From positions 62,001 through 126,000 of the forward strand of contig JAUXOK010000011.1 in the NCBI GenBank assembly GCA_030682255.1: a stretch of DNA of 64,000 nucleotides. The letters run 5' to 3'. Positions 1 to 9,411 of the stretch are shown piece after piece (position 1 is the stretch's first letter; each line of letters starts with the position of its first letter). The stretch comes from Bacteroidota bacterium (GTDB lineage Bacteria > Bacteroidota > Bacteroidia > NS11-12g > UBA955). The notes under the pieces are model-generated. The model made no database searches and had not been told where the DNA came from. It saw only the letters and a list, made by a program, of their open reading frames with translations. The position numbers and the translations under genes are program-made.

Positions 1-1
1 T

Positions 2-166
2 TTTCCTGAGATACGAGAATTGATGAAATATTGTAAATTTAACAATTGTATTCATCTCAACGAACCAGATTGTGCTGTAATTAATGCTTATGAAGCGGGC
101 ACAATGCCAGCAAGCAGATATTATAATTACCTAAGTATTTTAGAAAACAACGATGTTTTTGATTGA
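2..166 (+). CDS. rsgA: RsgA, ribosome small-subunit GTPase (C-terminal fragment)
   Basis: The left edge of the window cuts this gene; only the last 54 codons are present, ending at a TGA. The fragment holds the zinc-binding C-terminus of the circularly permuted GTPase RsgA/YjeQ. A Cys-x4-Cys-x-His-x5-Cys arrangement is visible ([14 protein letters not shown]). It is followed by the usual helix containing AYEAG and SRYYNYL. In this family the GTPase assists late 30S subunit maturation. The assignment rests on the zinc motif plus the conserved tail; the GTPase domain lies outside the window. Confidence 0.85.
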   Translation, partial: FPEIRELMKYCKFNNCIHLNEPDCAVINAYEAGTMPASRYYNYLSILENNDVFD

Positions 167-392
167 GTAAATATTGACTTCGGAAACACTATTCATAACT
201 ACTATTATTTCATTTCCATCTAATTACATTCATGATAATCTCTCTCAGGGTCGTTCATTTACACATATACCTTTTAACCATTTTTTTTCTTAAATTCGCA
301 ACCTAAAAATAAAGGTGTCTATTTTTTGGTACAATCCTTGTTTGGGTAAGATTGAAAAGACCAAAATTTGTCACTTTTAATACAACACAAAT

Positions 393-3300
393 ATGAGAAA
401 AATCATTACACAACTCTCACTTTTAATTCTACTTCTTAGTGTATCATTACACGCTCAAGCTCAACAACAGCTTGGTAGAACCAACAGCAATTATGCCGGC
501 ACTTACGGTGTCTATCAGAATGCTTCTTCCATTGCAGATAATAAATATCTGTTTTATTTCAACTTTTGGGGTAGAGGTGTTAATTTCTACAACAATTATT
601 TGGATTACAATGCCCCCATCAAATTAAACAAATGGGCAAACAGTAATTATCCCTTTGATTTTCAGAAACCAGATGGCAATCCAGATTATAAAAAAGATTG
701 GCTTTTAGAAAACTTGAATGGTAAAGACAAATATTTCAGTTTTAACCAAGATATATGGGGACCAGCCATGATGTTTCCATTGTCTAAAAAAACCAGTTTT
801 GCTATCAACACCCGTCAAAGAAGCGGATTGCAAATTTTTGGTATCAGCGAGCCTGTGGCACGTCTATTAAAAAATGGGGTAGATTCTAGTTCGGGTATTT
901 ATGCAGGCAATGGCGCTTTGCAAAGAAACACTAATTATAATAATGGTGCTTTTGGTGTTAATGCGCAATCTTATCAAGAATTGAGTTTTACATTAGGAAC
1001 TATCCTTCACAAATCAGCTCATCATCAATTAAATGGAGGTGTTACCTTTAAATTTTTAAGAGGATTAGGTGCTTCATATATCAAAGGCAATAATTTAGGC
1101 GTTAATATTTCTGATAATAACAACGCCATCATCAATGGAGATTTTGAATACGCCTACACAGACAACCAATCGATCATCGATCCATTCAACAATCCTTATG
1201 GTTTGTTTTCTTTAAATGCAAGAGGCGCAGGTGCTGGCATCGATTTGGGATTTAATTATACCTACAGGTCTAAAAGATTAAAATACGCCAACAGAAATTG
1301 TAATTACAACGACAAGAAGAGCGATTATGATTTTAAATTAGCCATGGCATTTAATGACATTGGTGGCATTAGATACAATAAAAATAGCTACAACTACCAG
1401 TTTAACTCAGCCACTGGTGTAAATGTTACAGCACCTTCCAATATCTTAAACCCATTCAGAGTTGGCAATCAAAATGCGATGGATACCATTGGAAACAAAA
1501 TTTTTGGTCAAATGGGCGCAACAAGAGGGGCAGGATTTAATACATCCTTGCCAGCTGCTTTTAATCTTCAAGCTGATTTTAGGTTATCAAAACATATTTA
1601 TACCACCGTTAATTGGAATCAAAGTTTAAAACCTATTCAATCTAGCGGATTGCAAAGCACATCCATGCTTTCTGTCATTCCAAGAATTGAATCAAGAGGA
1701 TTTGAATTCAGCATGCCTTTAACCTTGAGTGAAAATTATCAAAACTTTTATTTAGGCGCCTATGCCCGTATTGGTCCTGTTTTTTTTGGAAGCGATAATT
1801 TAGGTGGATTATTAAATGTATCATCCAACAGTCAGTTTAGAGGTGCAGATATCTATGGAGGCGTTTCATTTGGCATAGGTCATTGTCATAAATATTGGTA
1901 CGAAAATAAAGTTGACCCAGTTTTCATAGACACCGTTGGCGATTCAACAATTGTAGAAAATGAATTCATAGAGAAACACGATACGCTGATTCAAATCAAA
2001 ACAGACACGGTAAGAATTATAGTAAAAGACACCATGCGTATTATCAAAAAAGACACTGTGTTTATCGATAGAACTAACAACTTTGAAAGAGAAAGACAAT
2101 ATAAAAGAAGAGAAGACGAAATTATCAGACGTCAAAGAGAGTTAGAAAGAAGAGAAAGAGAAATATTGGAAAGAGAACGCAATATTAATACCCAGCCCGA
2201 AACCTGTATCACCATCAGAAATCAAAACACTACTTTAACCAATGAAAATAGGACTCTTAGAGAAAGAGAGTTGAGCAAAGACCGTGAAATTGATTTATTG
2301 AAACGCGAATTAGAATTAGAAAAACAAAAGAGTAAAAAATGTGAAACTGATTTATTGGCTTGCAAAAACTGTCCAGATGAATTGAAGAAAAGAGATGCCG
2401 AAATCATTGTGTTAAAACAAGAGATTGAAACTATCAAAAAGAACGATAACAATACTTTTGCAGAAATCATTAAGAAAACAGAGCAGGATAAGAAGAAAGC
2501 AGAGAATGATGCAATCATTGCTAAAAGAGAAAGAGACAGCATCAATAACCTCTTGATTTTAAAACAAGCAGAACTTGATAAATGTAAGATTGACAAAAGC
2601 ACTGGCGATGTTAAAAAATGCGAAGAAGAAAAAGCTATCATAAATCTTGAAATTATAGAAATGGCAAAAACCATTAACAGACTGAATACCAGAGTTTATA
2701 ATTTAAGTTACAAATCAGATAGTTTAGGCAATGTAGTTGTGGCATTGAGAAAAGAGTTGGAGGAATGTAAGAAAAATGCAAACACAACTGGTGCAGAAAT
2801 CATTAAAAAAGCAGAGGCAGATAAAGCCAAAGCAGAAGCCGACAAAGCGAAAGCAGAAGCGGAAGCCGAAATAGCTAAGAAAAAAGCAGAAGAAACCAAT
2901 GTGTTATTGATTCAAAAAACCAAAGAATTGGAAGAGTGTAAGAAAAACTCAACTTCTTCGGATGCAGAGATAGTGAAAAAAGCAGAAGCTGACAAAGCTA
3001 AAGCCGAGGCAGAAGCAGAAATTGCCAAGAAAAAAGCAGAAGAAGCCAATGTGTTGTTGATTCAAAAAACAGCTGAATTAGCCGAAAAAGACAAAAAATG
3101 CCAAGATGAAAAAGATATGATAAACATAGAGATGCAAGGATTACTGAATACTATAAATAGGCTGAATACCAAGAATTATGCATTGTCATTTAAAGTTGAC
3201 AGTTTAATTAATGAGTTGAAAAATTGCAGTAAAACTAGCACAAGCAATAATGATGCTGAATTATTGAAAAAATGTAAAGAGGCAGAAGCGGAACTTAAAG

Positions 3301-4208
3301 CCGAAATTGTAAAACTTAATAATGTTATCAAAGCCAAAGATAAATCATTAGACAGTTCTAAAGCAGCAGCAGAAGTTATTCGCAAAAAAGAAATAGAATT
3401 GAATGCACAAATTGTTAAACTCAATTCAGAAATAGAAACTTTAAAAGCCAATAACAAAACTGAAGACTGCGAAACTTATAAAAAACAATTGGATGAGAAA
3501 AATGCTGAAATCATTAAATTGAATAAAGATAAAACCGATTTGCAAAACAATGTTAATCAATTGAACAATCAATTGAATGAATACAAAGCAGAATACAACT
3601 TTATGTTGCAGCAAAGCCAAAAATGTAAAAGACAATTAGACAGTTGTAAATTAGGGTTGTATGATTCCGACATTGTACCAGATAAAAAGGGTGATATTAT
3701 TCCTCCTTCAGGAAGTGGTGGTCCATACAATGGCAGTAAAGTAGAACAACCTAGCGATAGGTCAACACAACCGAACACAGAGAAAAAAACTACTTTAGGT
3801 TCTATTCTCAAAGGTGTTATTGATGCAGCAGCTGAGACTCCAAGTACTAATACGCCACCTAAAAAAACCACACCACCATCTACAACTGAGAGAAATCCAG
3901 GCAGTACAACAAGTTCTGGTTCTACAACAACTACCACAACAGGCACTACCTCAGGTGCCAAAACAGGCACTTCTTCAAGTTCTGGCTCTACTAATCCTGG
4001 AAAAACCACCACATCTGGTACTACTACAACAAGTTCTGGTACTTCAACTGGTAAAACAGGCACTACAGGAACAAGTGGTACTACAACAACAAGCGGCACT
4101 AAATGGAATCCTCCAACATCACCTAGTTCTACCAAACCGTCAGAACCAGGAAGCAGTTCAACTGGAGGCGCACAACCTAGTACTGGAGGCAGTACCAGAA
4201 GAAGATAA
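393..4208 (+). CDS. DUF5723-type outer-membrane protein with long coiled coil and Ser/Thr/Gly-rich tail
   Basis: The 1271-residue product starts with a Sec signal peptide (about residues 1-23, LLILLLSVSLHAQAQ). Residues about 25-500 resemble the Bacteroidota DUF5723 family, predicted to be an outer-membrane beta-barrel; this is recognised from the N-terminal pattern and not from a search. A short region rich in DTV/DTL turns follows, then a charged coiled coil from about 560 to 1110 rich in E, K and A. The coiled coil contains an internal duplication (blocks beginning AEIIKKAEADK and AEIVKKAEADK, with matching INRLNT segments). The last ~130 residues are almost pure Ser/Thr/Gly/Pro. The function is unknown. 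A barrel anchoring a long fibre, or a cell-wall-spanning link, is a reasonable inference. Confidence 0.8.
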   Translation: MRKIITQLSLLILLLSVSLHAQAQQQLGRTNSNYAGTYGVYQNASSIADNKYLFYFNFWGRGVNFYNNYLDYNAPIKLNKWANSNYPFDFQKPDGNPDYKKDWLLENLNGKDKYFSFNQDIWGPAMMFPLSKKTSFAINTRQRSGLQIFGISEPVARLLKNGVDSSSGIYAGNGALQRNTNYNNGAFGVNAQSYQELSFTLGTILHKSAHHQLNGGVTFKFLRGLGASYIKGNNLGVNISDNNNAIINGDFEYAYTDNQSIIDPFNNPYGLFSLNARGAGAGIDLGFNYTYRSKRLKYANRNCNYNDKKSDYDFKLAMAFNDIGGIRYNKNSYNYQFNSATGVNVTAPSNILNPFRVGNQNAMDTIGNKIFGQMGATRGAGFNTSLPAAFNLQADFRLSKHIYTTVNWNQSLKPIQSSGLQSTSMLSVIPRIESRGFEFSMPLTLSENYQNFYLGAYARIGPVFFGSDNLGGLLNVSSNSQFRGADIYGGVSFGIGHCHKYWYENKVDPVFIDTVGDSTIVENEFIEKHDTLIQIKTDTVRIIVKDTMRIIKKDTVFIDRTNNFERERQYKRREDEIIRRQRELERREREILERERNINTQPETCITIRNQNTTLTNENRTLRERELSKDREIDLLKRELELEKQKSKKCETDLLACKNCPDELKKRDAEIIVLKQEIETIKKNDNNTFAEIIKKTEQDKKKAENDAIIAKRERDSINNLLILKQAELDKCKIDKSTGDVKKCEEEKAIINLEIIEMAKTINRLNTRVYNLSYKSDSLGNVVVALRKELEECKKNANTTGAEIIKKAEADKAKAEADKAKAEAEAEIAKKKAEETNVLLIQKTKELEECKKNSTSSDAEIVKKAEADKAKAEAEAEIAKKKAEEANVLLIQKTAELAEKDKKCQDEKDMINIEMQGLLNTINRLNTKNYALSFKVDSLINELKNCSKTSTSNNDAELLKKCKEAEAELKAEIVKLNNVIKAKDKSLDSSKAAAEVIRKKEIELNAQIVKLNSEIETLKANNKTEDCETYKKQLDEKNAEIIKLNKDKTDLQNNVNQLNNQLNEYKAEYNFMLQQSQKCKRQLDSCKLGLYDSDIVPDKKGDIIPPSGSGGPYNGSKVEQPSDRSTQPNTEKKTTLGSILKGVIDAAAETPSTNTPPKKTTPPSTTERNPGSTTSSGSTTTTTTGTTSGAKTGTSSSSGSTNPGKTTTSGTTTTSSGTSTGKTGTTGTSGTTTTSGTKWNPPTSPSSTKPSEPGSSSTGGAQPSTGGSTRRR

Positions 4209-4217
4209 AATATTGAT

Positions 4218-4248
4218 TTGGAATATGCAAAAAATTAATATAAATTTG
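4218..4248 (+). promoter_or_regulatory. Bacteroidota-type promoter for rimP-nusA
   Basis: TTG at 4218-4220 is followed after 20 bases by TAAATTTG at 4241-4248, fitting the -33 TTG / -7 TAnnTTTG consensus of the phylum. It lies 62 bases before the rimP start, with a hairpin in between. This is a pattern match only. Confidence 0.45.
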
Positions 4249-4272
4249 CACCATTAAAATATAACTGATGAA

Positions 4273-4304
4273 TGAGGGGCACTAAAAAGCCCCTCACTTG
4301 TTTT
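4273..4304 (+). terminator. Hairpin with short T-tract, terminator or attenuator
   Basis: TGAGGGGC at 4273-4280 pairs perfectly with GCCCCTCA at 4289-4296 around an 8-base loop, followed by CTTGTTTT. It can terminate the upstream DUF5723 gene. Because a promoter-like sequence lies upstream of it, it may also sit inside the rimP leader and act as an attenuator. Confidence 0.6.
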
Positions 4305-4310
4305 ATAAAT

Positions 4311-4778
4311 ATGAGCAACATTAAACAACAACTAGAAACTATCTTGTCGGAAATTCTCAAAGAAAATCCCCATATTTTCCTTGTAGATATTCATCAACAA
4401 GACAATAACTATGAGTTTATTTTAGATGGCGATGCATTGCTTGGCATTTACGATATATCAAATGTTAGCAGACAGCTGAATAGAATTGCAGATGAACAAA
4501 TGCCCGAAGCTGCTTATTCATTAGATGTTGCAACACCAGGCGCAGACACACCACTCAAATTATTAAGACAATACCCCAAACACATTGGTAGGTCTTTTTC
4601 TGTTGATGCCAATGAATTTGAATCACCAATAGAAGGAAAATTGATAGACATTCAAGAAAATGTATTGATATTCGAGTCTGAAGTAAAAGAAAAAAACAAA
4701 AAGAAGTTAAATATAGTCACCGTTCAAATTCCATTCGAAAACATTAAAAAAGCACAAATAATCCTATCATTCAAATGA
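4311..4778 (+). CDS. rimP: Ribosome maturation factor RimP
   Basis: The 155-residue product fits RimP in length and order: an N-terminal alpha/beta domain with the pattern VDIHQQDNNYEFILDGD, then the C-terminal SH3-like barrel. The family conserves the DVATPGAD segment (compare VSSPG in other bacteria). RimP binds the 30S subunit during maturation. I start at the ATG at 4311 and not at an in-frame ATG at 4272, because the earlier one falls inside the hairpin and adds 13 residues foreign to the family. The stop overlaps the nusA start by 4 bases (ATGA), so the two are translationally coupled. Confidence 0.9.
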   Translation: MSNIKQQLETILSEILKENPHIFLVDIHQQDNNYEFILDGDALLGIYDISNVSRQLNRIADEQMPEAAYSLDVATPGADTPLKLLRQYPKHIGRSFSVDANEFESPIEGKLIDIQENVLIFESEVKEKNKKKLNIVTVQIPFENIKKAQIILSFK

Positions 4779-6031
4779 CCTCACCACAAATACTTACAGT
4801 TAGAGGACTTGTAGAGTCCTTTTCTGAATTCAAAGAATTCAAAAACATCGACCGCGCCACATTAATGCGTGTATTAGAAGAAGTGTTTCGCAATATGCTT
4901 AAAAAAAGATATGGCGATGACGCAAATTTTGATATTGTAATCAACACAGACCAAGGTGACTTGGAAATATACAGAAACCGACTGATTGTTGACGATGGCG
5001 AAGTGGAAGACGAAAACAAACAAATCAGTATCTCCGATGCTAGAAAAATAGAAGCCGATTATGAATTGGGCGAAGATGCCATAGACCAAGTGCCTATGGA
5101 TTTCTTTGGCAGAAGAAATATTTTATCTGCTAGACAAACGCTCATGACCAAAATTCTTGAGTTAGAAAAAGACGAATTGTTTAGAAAATATTCTGATAGA
5201 ATTGGCGAAATTGTTACAGGTGAAGTTTATCAAATTTGGAAAAAAGAAATTATGGTGTTGGATGATGAAGGCAATGAATTGCTTTTACCAAAAACAGAAA
5301 TGATTCAAGCTGATTTCTTTAAAAAAGGCGAAACTTTAAAAGCAATAGTTCATGAAGTTACTATGCTTAACGGAACTCCCAAAATTATTCTTTCTAGAAC
5401 CTCTCCGGTTTTCTTAGAACGATTGTTAGAATTAGAAGTTCCTGAAATATTAGATGGTTTAATCACTATCAAAAAAATAGTAAGAGAACCAGGTGATAGA
5501 GCTAAAATTGCTGTTGAAAGTTATGATGACAGAATTGATCCCGTTGGTGCTTGTGTGGGTATGAAAGGTAGCAGAATTCATGGTATAGTTAGAGAATTAA
5601 GAAATGAAAATATAGATGTTATCAACTTTACAACTAACACTTCATTGTATGTTCAAAGAGCGCTTAATCCAGCTAAAATTTCTTCAATTTCAATCAACGA
5701 GGCAACTAAAAAAGCTAATGTATTTTTAGCGCCAGACCAAGTTAGTTTAGCGATTGGTAAAGGCGGTTTCAATATCCGTTTGGCAAGTAAATTAGTTGGT
5801 TACGATATCGAAGTATACAGAGAAGATGCTGAAATAGATGATTCTGACATTGATTTAGAAGAATTTGGAGACGAAATCGATTCTTGGATTATTGACGAAC
5901 TAAAAGCTATTGGCTTAGACACAGCAAAAGCTGTTTTGGGTATTCCAAATGAACAATTAGTAGCAAGAACACAACTAGAAGAAGAAACAGTTGAAGAAAT
6001 CAAAAAGATTCTTCAATCTGAGTTTGAATAA
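4775..6031 (+). CDS. nusA: Transcription termination/antitermination factor NusA
   Basis: The 418-residue product has the NusA layout: an N-terminal RNA-polymerase-binding domain (1-125), an S1 domain (about 130-200, GEIVTGEVYQIWKKEI), then two KH domains (about 200-350, with DPVGACVGMKGSRI and LAIGKGGFNIRLA). A short acidic C-terminal segment follows, without the long repeats of enterobacterial NusA. It modulates pausing and termination. It overlaps rimP by 4 bases. The usual third gene of this operon, infB, does not follow; an unrelated gene lies on the opposite strand. Confidence 0.95.
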   Translation: MTSPQILTVRGLVESFSEFKEFKNIDRATLMRVLEEVFRNMLKKRYGDDANFDIVINTDQGDLEIYRNRLIVDDGEVEDENKQISISDARKIEADYELGEDAIDQVPMDFFGRRNILSARQTLMTKILELEKDELFRKYSDRIGEIVTGEVYQIWKKEIMVLDDEGNELLLPKTEMIQADFFKKGETLKAIVHEVTMLNGTPKIILSRTSPVFLERLLELEVPEILDGLITIKKIVREPGDRAKIAVESYDDRIDPVGACVGMKGSRIHGIVRELRNENIDVINFTTNTSLYVQRALNPAKISSISINEATKKANVFLAPDQVSLAIGKGGFNIRLASKLVGYDIEVYREDAEIDDSDIDLEEFGDEIDSWIIDELKAIGLDTAKAVLGIPNEQLVARTQLEEETVEEIKKILQSEFE

Positions 6032-6162
6032 TAGTTAATTGTATAATAATTTCCCGCATGAAAATTGCGGTAGGTGATTAGTGTAATGGTTTTCTGCAAG
6101 TAATTGCCTGAGCGTGATAGTTATTGTTTTTGTTTATGAGTGTTTGTGAGAAAACTCATAAT

Positions 6163-6972
6163 CTACCAAAAACCAGACTTATTGTATCTTAGTTTATCTT
6201 GGTCTTCTAGAAATTTATATCTTATACCGAAACTAGCGCCCAATCCTTGAGCGTTGGTTTCAATTTCTTTACCATATCTTAGAAATGTGAATTCGGATTG
6301 AAAGAAAAAATTAATATCGCAAGAGAAATTGTATTTTATCCCAAGATTGGCGGTGCCACGGAAAATAGAGGTGTAGAAATTAGGTATTTCATAGTAATCA
6401 TCATAGTAATCATATCTGCTTGGTATAGCTGAAATTTGTTTAAGAGCTAACATACCAAAATCAGTATGAACCCCAATAAAACAAGCTAAGTTTTTAAGAA
6501 AAGGTTTACTTGCTAATTGATAGCCAAGTCCAAAAGTTTGACTTTGATAGGTATAACTCATACTTAAATTATTACCTAAACTAACTCTGTGAATATCTTT
6601 AGTAGACACATTTGCCCTATCTTGTAGAGTTTCAAATGTGAATCTGAATAAGAATTCATGTTTATTGATAATGTATTTGAAATTTCTTTGATTGTTTCCA
6701 AAAACAATATTGAGTCCAATTTTTACAGGGATAATGCTCGTATTATCTGTTTTTGCTTTATTATAGTCATAGTCAGATTTCTTTTGCATGGGCGTGATAG
6801 CTCTTGCAAAAAATGGAACAGTTCTATCGTCATAATCATATAATATGCCACCAATATTGACATCAACTCCTTTTAATTTATATTGATTGGAAGTGTCGTT
6901 AGCTAAAGAAAAGACTGACAAGGGGATATAAAAAAGCAAAAAACAACTAATTAACTTGGTAAGCATGTTCAA
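6163..6972 (-). CDS. Putative outer-membrane beta-barrel protein, function unknown
   Basis: The 269-residue product has a signal peptide (about 1-22, LISCFLLFYIPLSVFSLA). The rest shows alternating hydrophobic/aromatic strands such as LSMSYTYQSQTFGLGYQL and ANLGIKYNFSC, with a final strand LGASFGIRYKFLE typical of a small outer-membrane barrel. I do not recognise a named family. It stands alone between nusA (convergent) and a small gene on its own strand. Confidence 0.65.
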   Translation of the reverse strand: MNMLTKLISCFLLFYIPLSVFSLANDTSNQYKLKGVDVNIGGILYDYDDRTVPFFARAITPMQKKSDYDYNKAKTDNTSIIPVKIGLNIVFGNNQRNFKYIINKHEFLFRFTFETLQDRANVSTKDIHRVSLGNNLSMSYTYQSQTFGLGYQLASKPFLKNLACFIGVHTDFGMLALKQISAIPSRYDYYDDYYEIPNFYTSIFRGTANLGIKYNFSCDINFFFQSEFTFLRYGKEIETNAQGLGASFGIRYKFLEDQDKLRYNKSGFW

Positions 6973-7013
6973 TGTTTTAAATAACTAACTTGCGTTGAAA
7001 ATATTGTGTTGAT

Positions 7014-7283
7014 TTAGTTTTTTCTTCGAGATTCGATTTTTTCTTGCAATCTATTGAGGATTAATTCACATAAATTGGATGCTATTTCTTGCGTGCTACC
7101 GCCAAATGCATCTTTGGCTTTTTGTTCTGAAACATCAATCCGATACAAAAGTGCATATAGTCGATTTAAATCATGATCTAATAAATACAATATTTTTTGA
7201 GTTATTGCATGCTTAATATCTTCTTGAGCTTGGATATCAAAACCATTTATGAGCAATAGTTCCTTTATTTTTTCATCATTCAT
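7014..7283 (-). CDS. Conserved small protein of unknown function
   Basis: The 89-residue product is charged and mostly helical, without signal peptide or membrane segment. The pattern QKILYLLDHDLNRLYALLYRIDVSEQK resembles a short cytosolic protein common in Bacteroidota genomes, but I cannot name a function. It starts 119 bases upstream of the divergent thyA and precedes the outer-membrane gene on its own strand by 41 bases. Confidence 0.6.
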   Translation of the reverse strand: MNDEKIKELLLINGFDIQAQEDIKHAITQKILYLLDHDLNRLYALLYRIDVSEQKAKDAFGGSTQEIASNLCELILNRLQEKIESRRKN

Positions 7284-7402
7284 TCAATAGCAAATGTATA
7301 CGAAACAATTTAATTCATCAAGTATAAATTGTTATTAATTATTTAGACTAATATTCTATAAATGAGTTTAAGTAGATTAATTTTGCTCAAATATTTTGCA
7401 AC

Positions 7403-8197
7403 ATGAATCAATATGAAACTTTCTTAAAATACGTTTATGAAAACGGCACATTCAAAACAGACCGAACGGGTACTGGCACCAAGAGTGTTTTTGGTTATCA
7501 AATGCGTTTTGATCTTAAAGACGGTTTTCCATTGATTACAACTAAAAAGGTTCATTTAAAGTCAATTATTCATGAATTACTTTGGTTTTTAAAAGGTGAC
7601 ACCAATATCCAATATTTAAAAGATAACAACGTCAGTATTTGGGACGAGTGGGCAAATGATGATGGCGATTTAGGTCCTGTATATGGCAAACAATGGCGCA
7701 GTTGGGCAAATCCTGATGGCACTGTGATAGATCAAATTTCAGAGTTAGTGAATACCATCAAAACCAACCCTGATAGTCGCAGAATGATTGTTACGGCTTG
7801 GAACCCTTCTGATTTGCCAAAGATGGCATTGATGCCTTGTCATTGTTTGTTTCAGTTTTATGTAGCTGATGGTAAATTATCTTGTCAATTGTATCAAAGA
7901 AGTGCAGATATTTTTTTAGGTGTACCATTTAATATTGCCTCTTATGCCTTGTTGAATATGATGTTGGCTCAAGTGTGTGGATTAGAAAATGGCGAATTTA
8001 TACATTCATTTGGTGATGCACATATTTACACCAATCATTTTGAACAAGTAGAAAAACAACTAGCAAGAGAGCCATTCAAGTATCCAACTATGATGATTAA
8101 TCCAGAAATAAAATCCATATTTGATTTTAAATTTGAGGATTTTTTACTTGAAAATTATGAGTCTCATCCTGGCATTAAAGCACCAGTTGCGATTTAA
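7403..8197 (+). CDS. thyA: Thymidylate synthase
   Basis: The product has 264 residues, the same length as E. coli ThyA. The catalytic cysteine is at residue 146 in MPCHCLFQF. The dUMP phosphate-binding arginines (RTGTGT near residue 21, DSRRMIV near 124) and the C-terminal [12 protein letters not shown] block are intact. It makes dTMP from dUMP with methylene-tetrahydrofolate. A TAATTTTG box at 7378-7385 may be its promoter element. No dihydrofolate reductase gene follows, although the two are often paired. Confidence 0.97.
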   Translation: MNQYETFLKYVYENGTFKTDRTGTGTKSVFGYQMRFDLKDGFPLITTKKVHLKSIIHELLWFLKGDTNIQYLKDNNVSIWDEWANDDGDLGPVYGKQWRSWANPDGTVIDQISELVNTIKTNPDSRRMIVTAWNPSDLPKMALMPCHCLFQFYVADGKLSCQLYQRSADIFLGVPFNIASYALLNMMLAQVCGLENGEFIHSFGDAHIYTNHFEQVEKQLAREPFKYPTMMINPEIKSIFDFKFEDFLLENYESHPGIKAPVAI

Positions 8198-8248
8198 TGT
8201 ATGTCATTTTCTTTTATTCAGATTTAATCTTTAAATTGCAGCCATATT

Positions 8249-9127
8249 TTGAGTAAGGAAAACACATACAAAAAAAGAACATCTTTTTGGCCAACGATTA
8301 TCAGCATGTCTCTGGTGTTGTTTATTGTTGGATTATTAGGTTTGGTTTCAGTGTATGCTCAACATTTAGCAACATTCTACAGAAGTAATTTTGAAGTATT
8401 TGTTTTTTTTAGTGAAGAAACTACCACGGAAAATGCAAAATTAGCTGGAGATGACATTAAAAAGTTAATATTTGTAAAACAAGCTAATTTTGTAGACAGA
8501 GAAATAGCGGCAAGAAAAGAAATTGCCAAAACGGGAGAAGATTTTATAAAAACCCTTGGTTATAATCCTATTCCTCACTCTTATCAACTTATCATAGACC
8601 CAGAATTTGCAGAAGATAATAGGATGGCACAGCTCGAAAAAGAATTAAGAAATATTTCCCAAGTAGATGATGTGGTTTTTGCTAAAGATGATTTAGGAAA
8701 AAACATATTATCACAAATCAATAAAAATTTCAAAACTATAGAATTAATCCTAATTTCTCTTGCGGGTATATTATTGTTAATTTCATTGGCACTTATCAAC
8801 AGCACAGTTAGAATCAATATGTTTGCAAGAAGGTTTATTATCAAAAGTATGCAGTATGTAGGTGCTTCAGATTGGTTTATAATCAAACCTTTTTTAGGAA
8901 TGTATATTTTATATGCTTTAATCTCAACAATCATTGCAATTAGTTTGTTAGGTAGCATTGTATATTTTGCTGAACAACAATTTCAATTTAACAATTGGCA
9001 ACAATTTATTTCACAGTATTTGATATTAGCCGGAATTTTATTAGTTTTGGCACTTGTTATTTCAATTATCAGTGTATATTTCTCAACAAAAAGATATTTA
9101 AAACTTAAAATAGACCAGCTTTATTAA
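8249..9127 (+). CDS. ftsX: Cell-division protein FtsX (ABC-type permease)
   Basis: The 292-residue product has a cytoplasmic N-terminus, one membrane segment (about 18-38), an extracytoplasmic domain (about 40-165), then three membrane segments. This is the four-segment FtsX topology. The start is a TTG, as no in-frame ATG fits. FtsX partners the ATPase FtsE and controls septal peptidoglycan hydrolases. A matching ftsE lies about 6 kb away on the other strand. The next gene, DUF3098, begins 2 bases after the stop. Confidence 0.9.
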   Translation: MSKENTYKKRTSFWPTIISMSLVLFIVGLLGLVSVYAQHLATFYRSNFEVFVFFSEETTTENAKLAGDDIKKLIFVKQANFVDREIAARKEIAKTGEDFIKTLGYNPIPHSYQLIIDPEFAEDNRMAQLEKELRNISQVDDVVFAKDDLGKNILSQINKNFKTIELILISLAGILLLISLALINSTVRINMFARRFIIKSMQYVGASDWFIIKPFLGMYILYALISTIIAISLLGSIVYFAEQQFQFNNWQQFISQYLILAGILLVLALVISIISVYFSTKRYLKLKIDQLY

Positions 9128-9129
9128 TT

Positions 9130-9405
9130 ATGGCAAAATCCAGAGTCACAGCAACCAAAACAGCACCTAAGAAAACCAAGAATACTTTCATGGTTTTCAA
9201 AAAACAAAACTATATGTTATTAATTGCAAGTGTTGTTACACTTGTTATTGGTTTCATTGTAATGGGTAGTGGAAAAGATAAACCATTTGACGACCCAATG
9301 AAAATTACAATTGCTCCGCTTATTGTTTTACTTGGATTTGCCATTGGTGTTGTTTCTATTCTTTACACACCAAAATCTAAAGAAGAAGAAACCACCGAAG
9401 AATAA
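9130..9405 (+). CDS. DUF3098 small membrane protein
   Basis: The 91-residue product has a Lys/Thr-rich cytoplasmic N-terminus and two hydrophobic segments (about 30-48 and 62-80). They are separated by GSGKDKPFDDPMKIT, a pattern typical of DUF3098. The family is almost always found between ftsX and uppP in Bacteroidota, as here, so a link to division or wall synthesis is likely but unproven. Confidence 0.85.
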   Translation: MAKSRVTATKTAPKKTKNTFMVFKKQNYMLLIASVVTLVIGFIVMGSGKDKPFDDPMKITIAPLIVLLGFAIGVVSILYTPKSKEEETTEE

Positions 9406-9411
9406 TTTGCT

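Noticed and set aside
3569-4135. Long minus-strand open frame (188 codons) rich in Val, Pro and Glu opposite the DUF5723 gene tail
   Set aside because: It is the antisense of the Ser/Thr/Gly low-complexity region, where the codon pattern removes stops on other frames; it has no recognisable domain.
3814-4257. Plus-strand open frame rich in Gln, Leu and Val inside the same tail
   Set aside because: It is a frame-shifted reading of the ACA/ACT/GGT codon repeats; it overlaps a clearly real gene.
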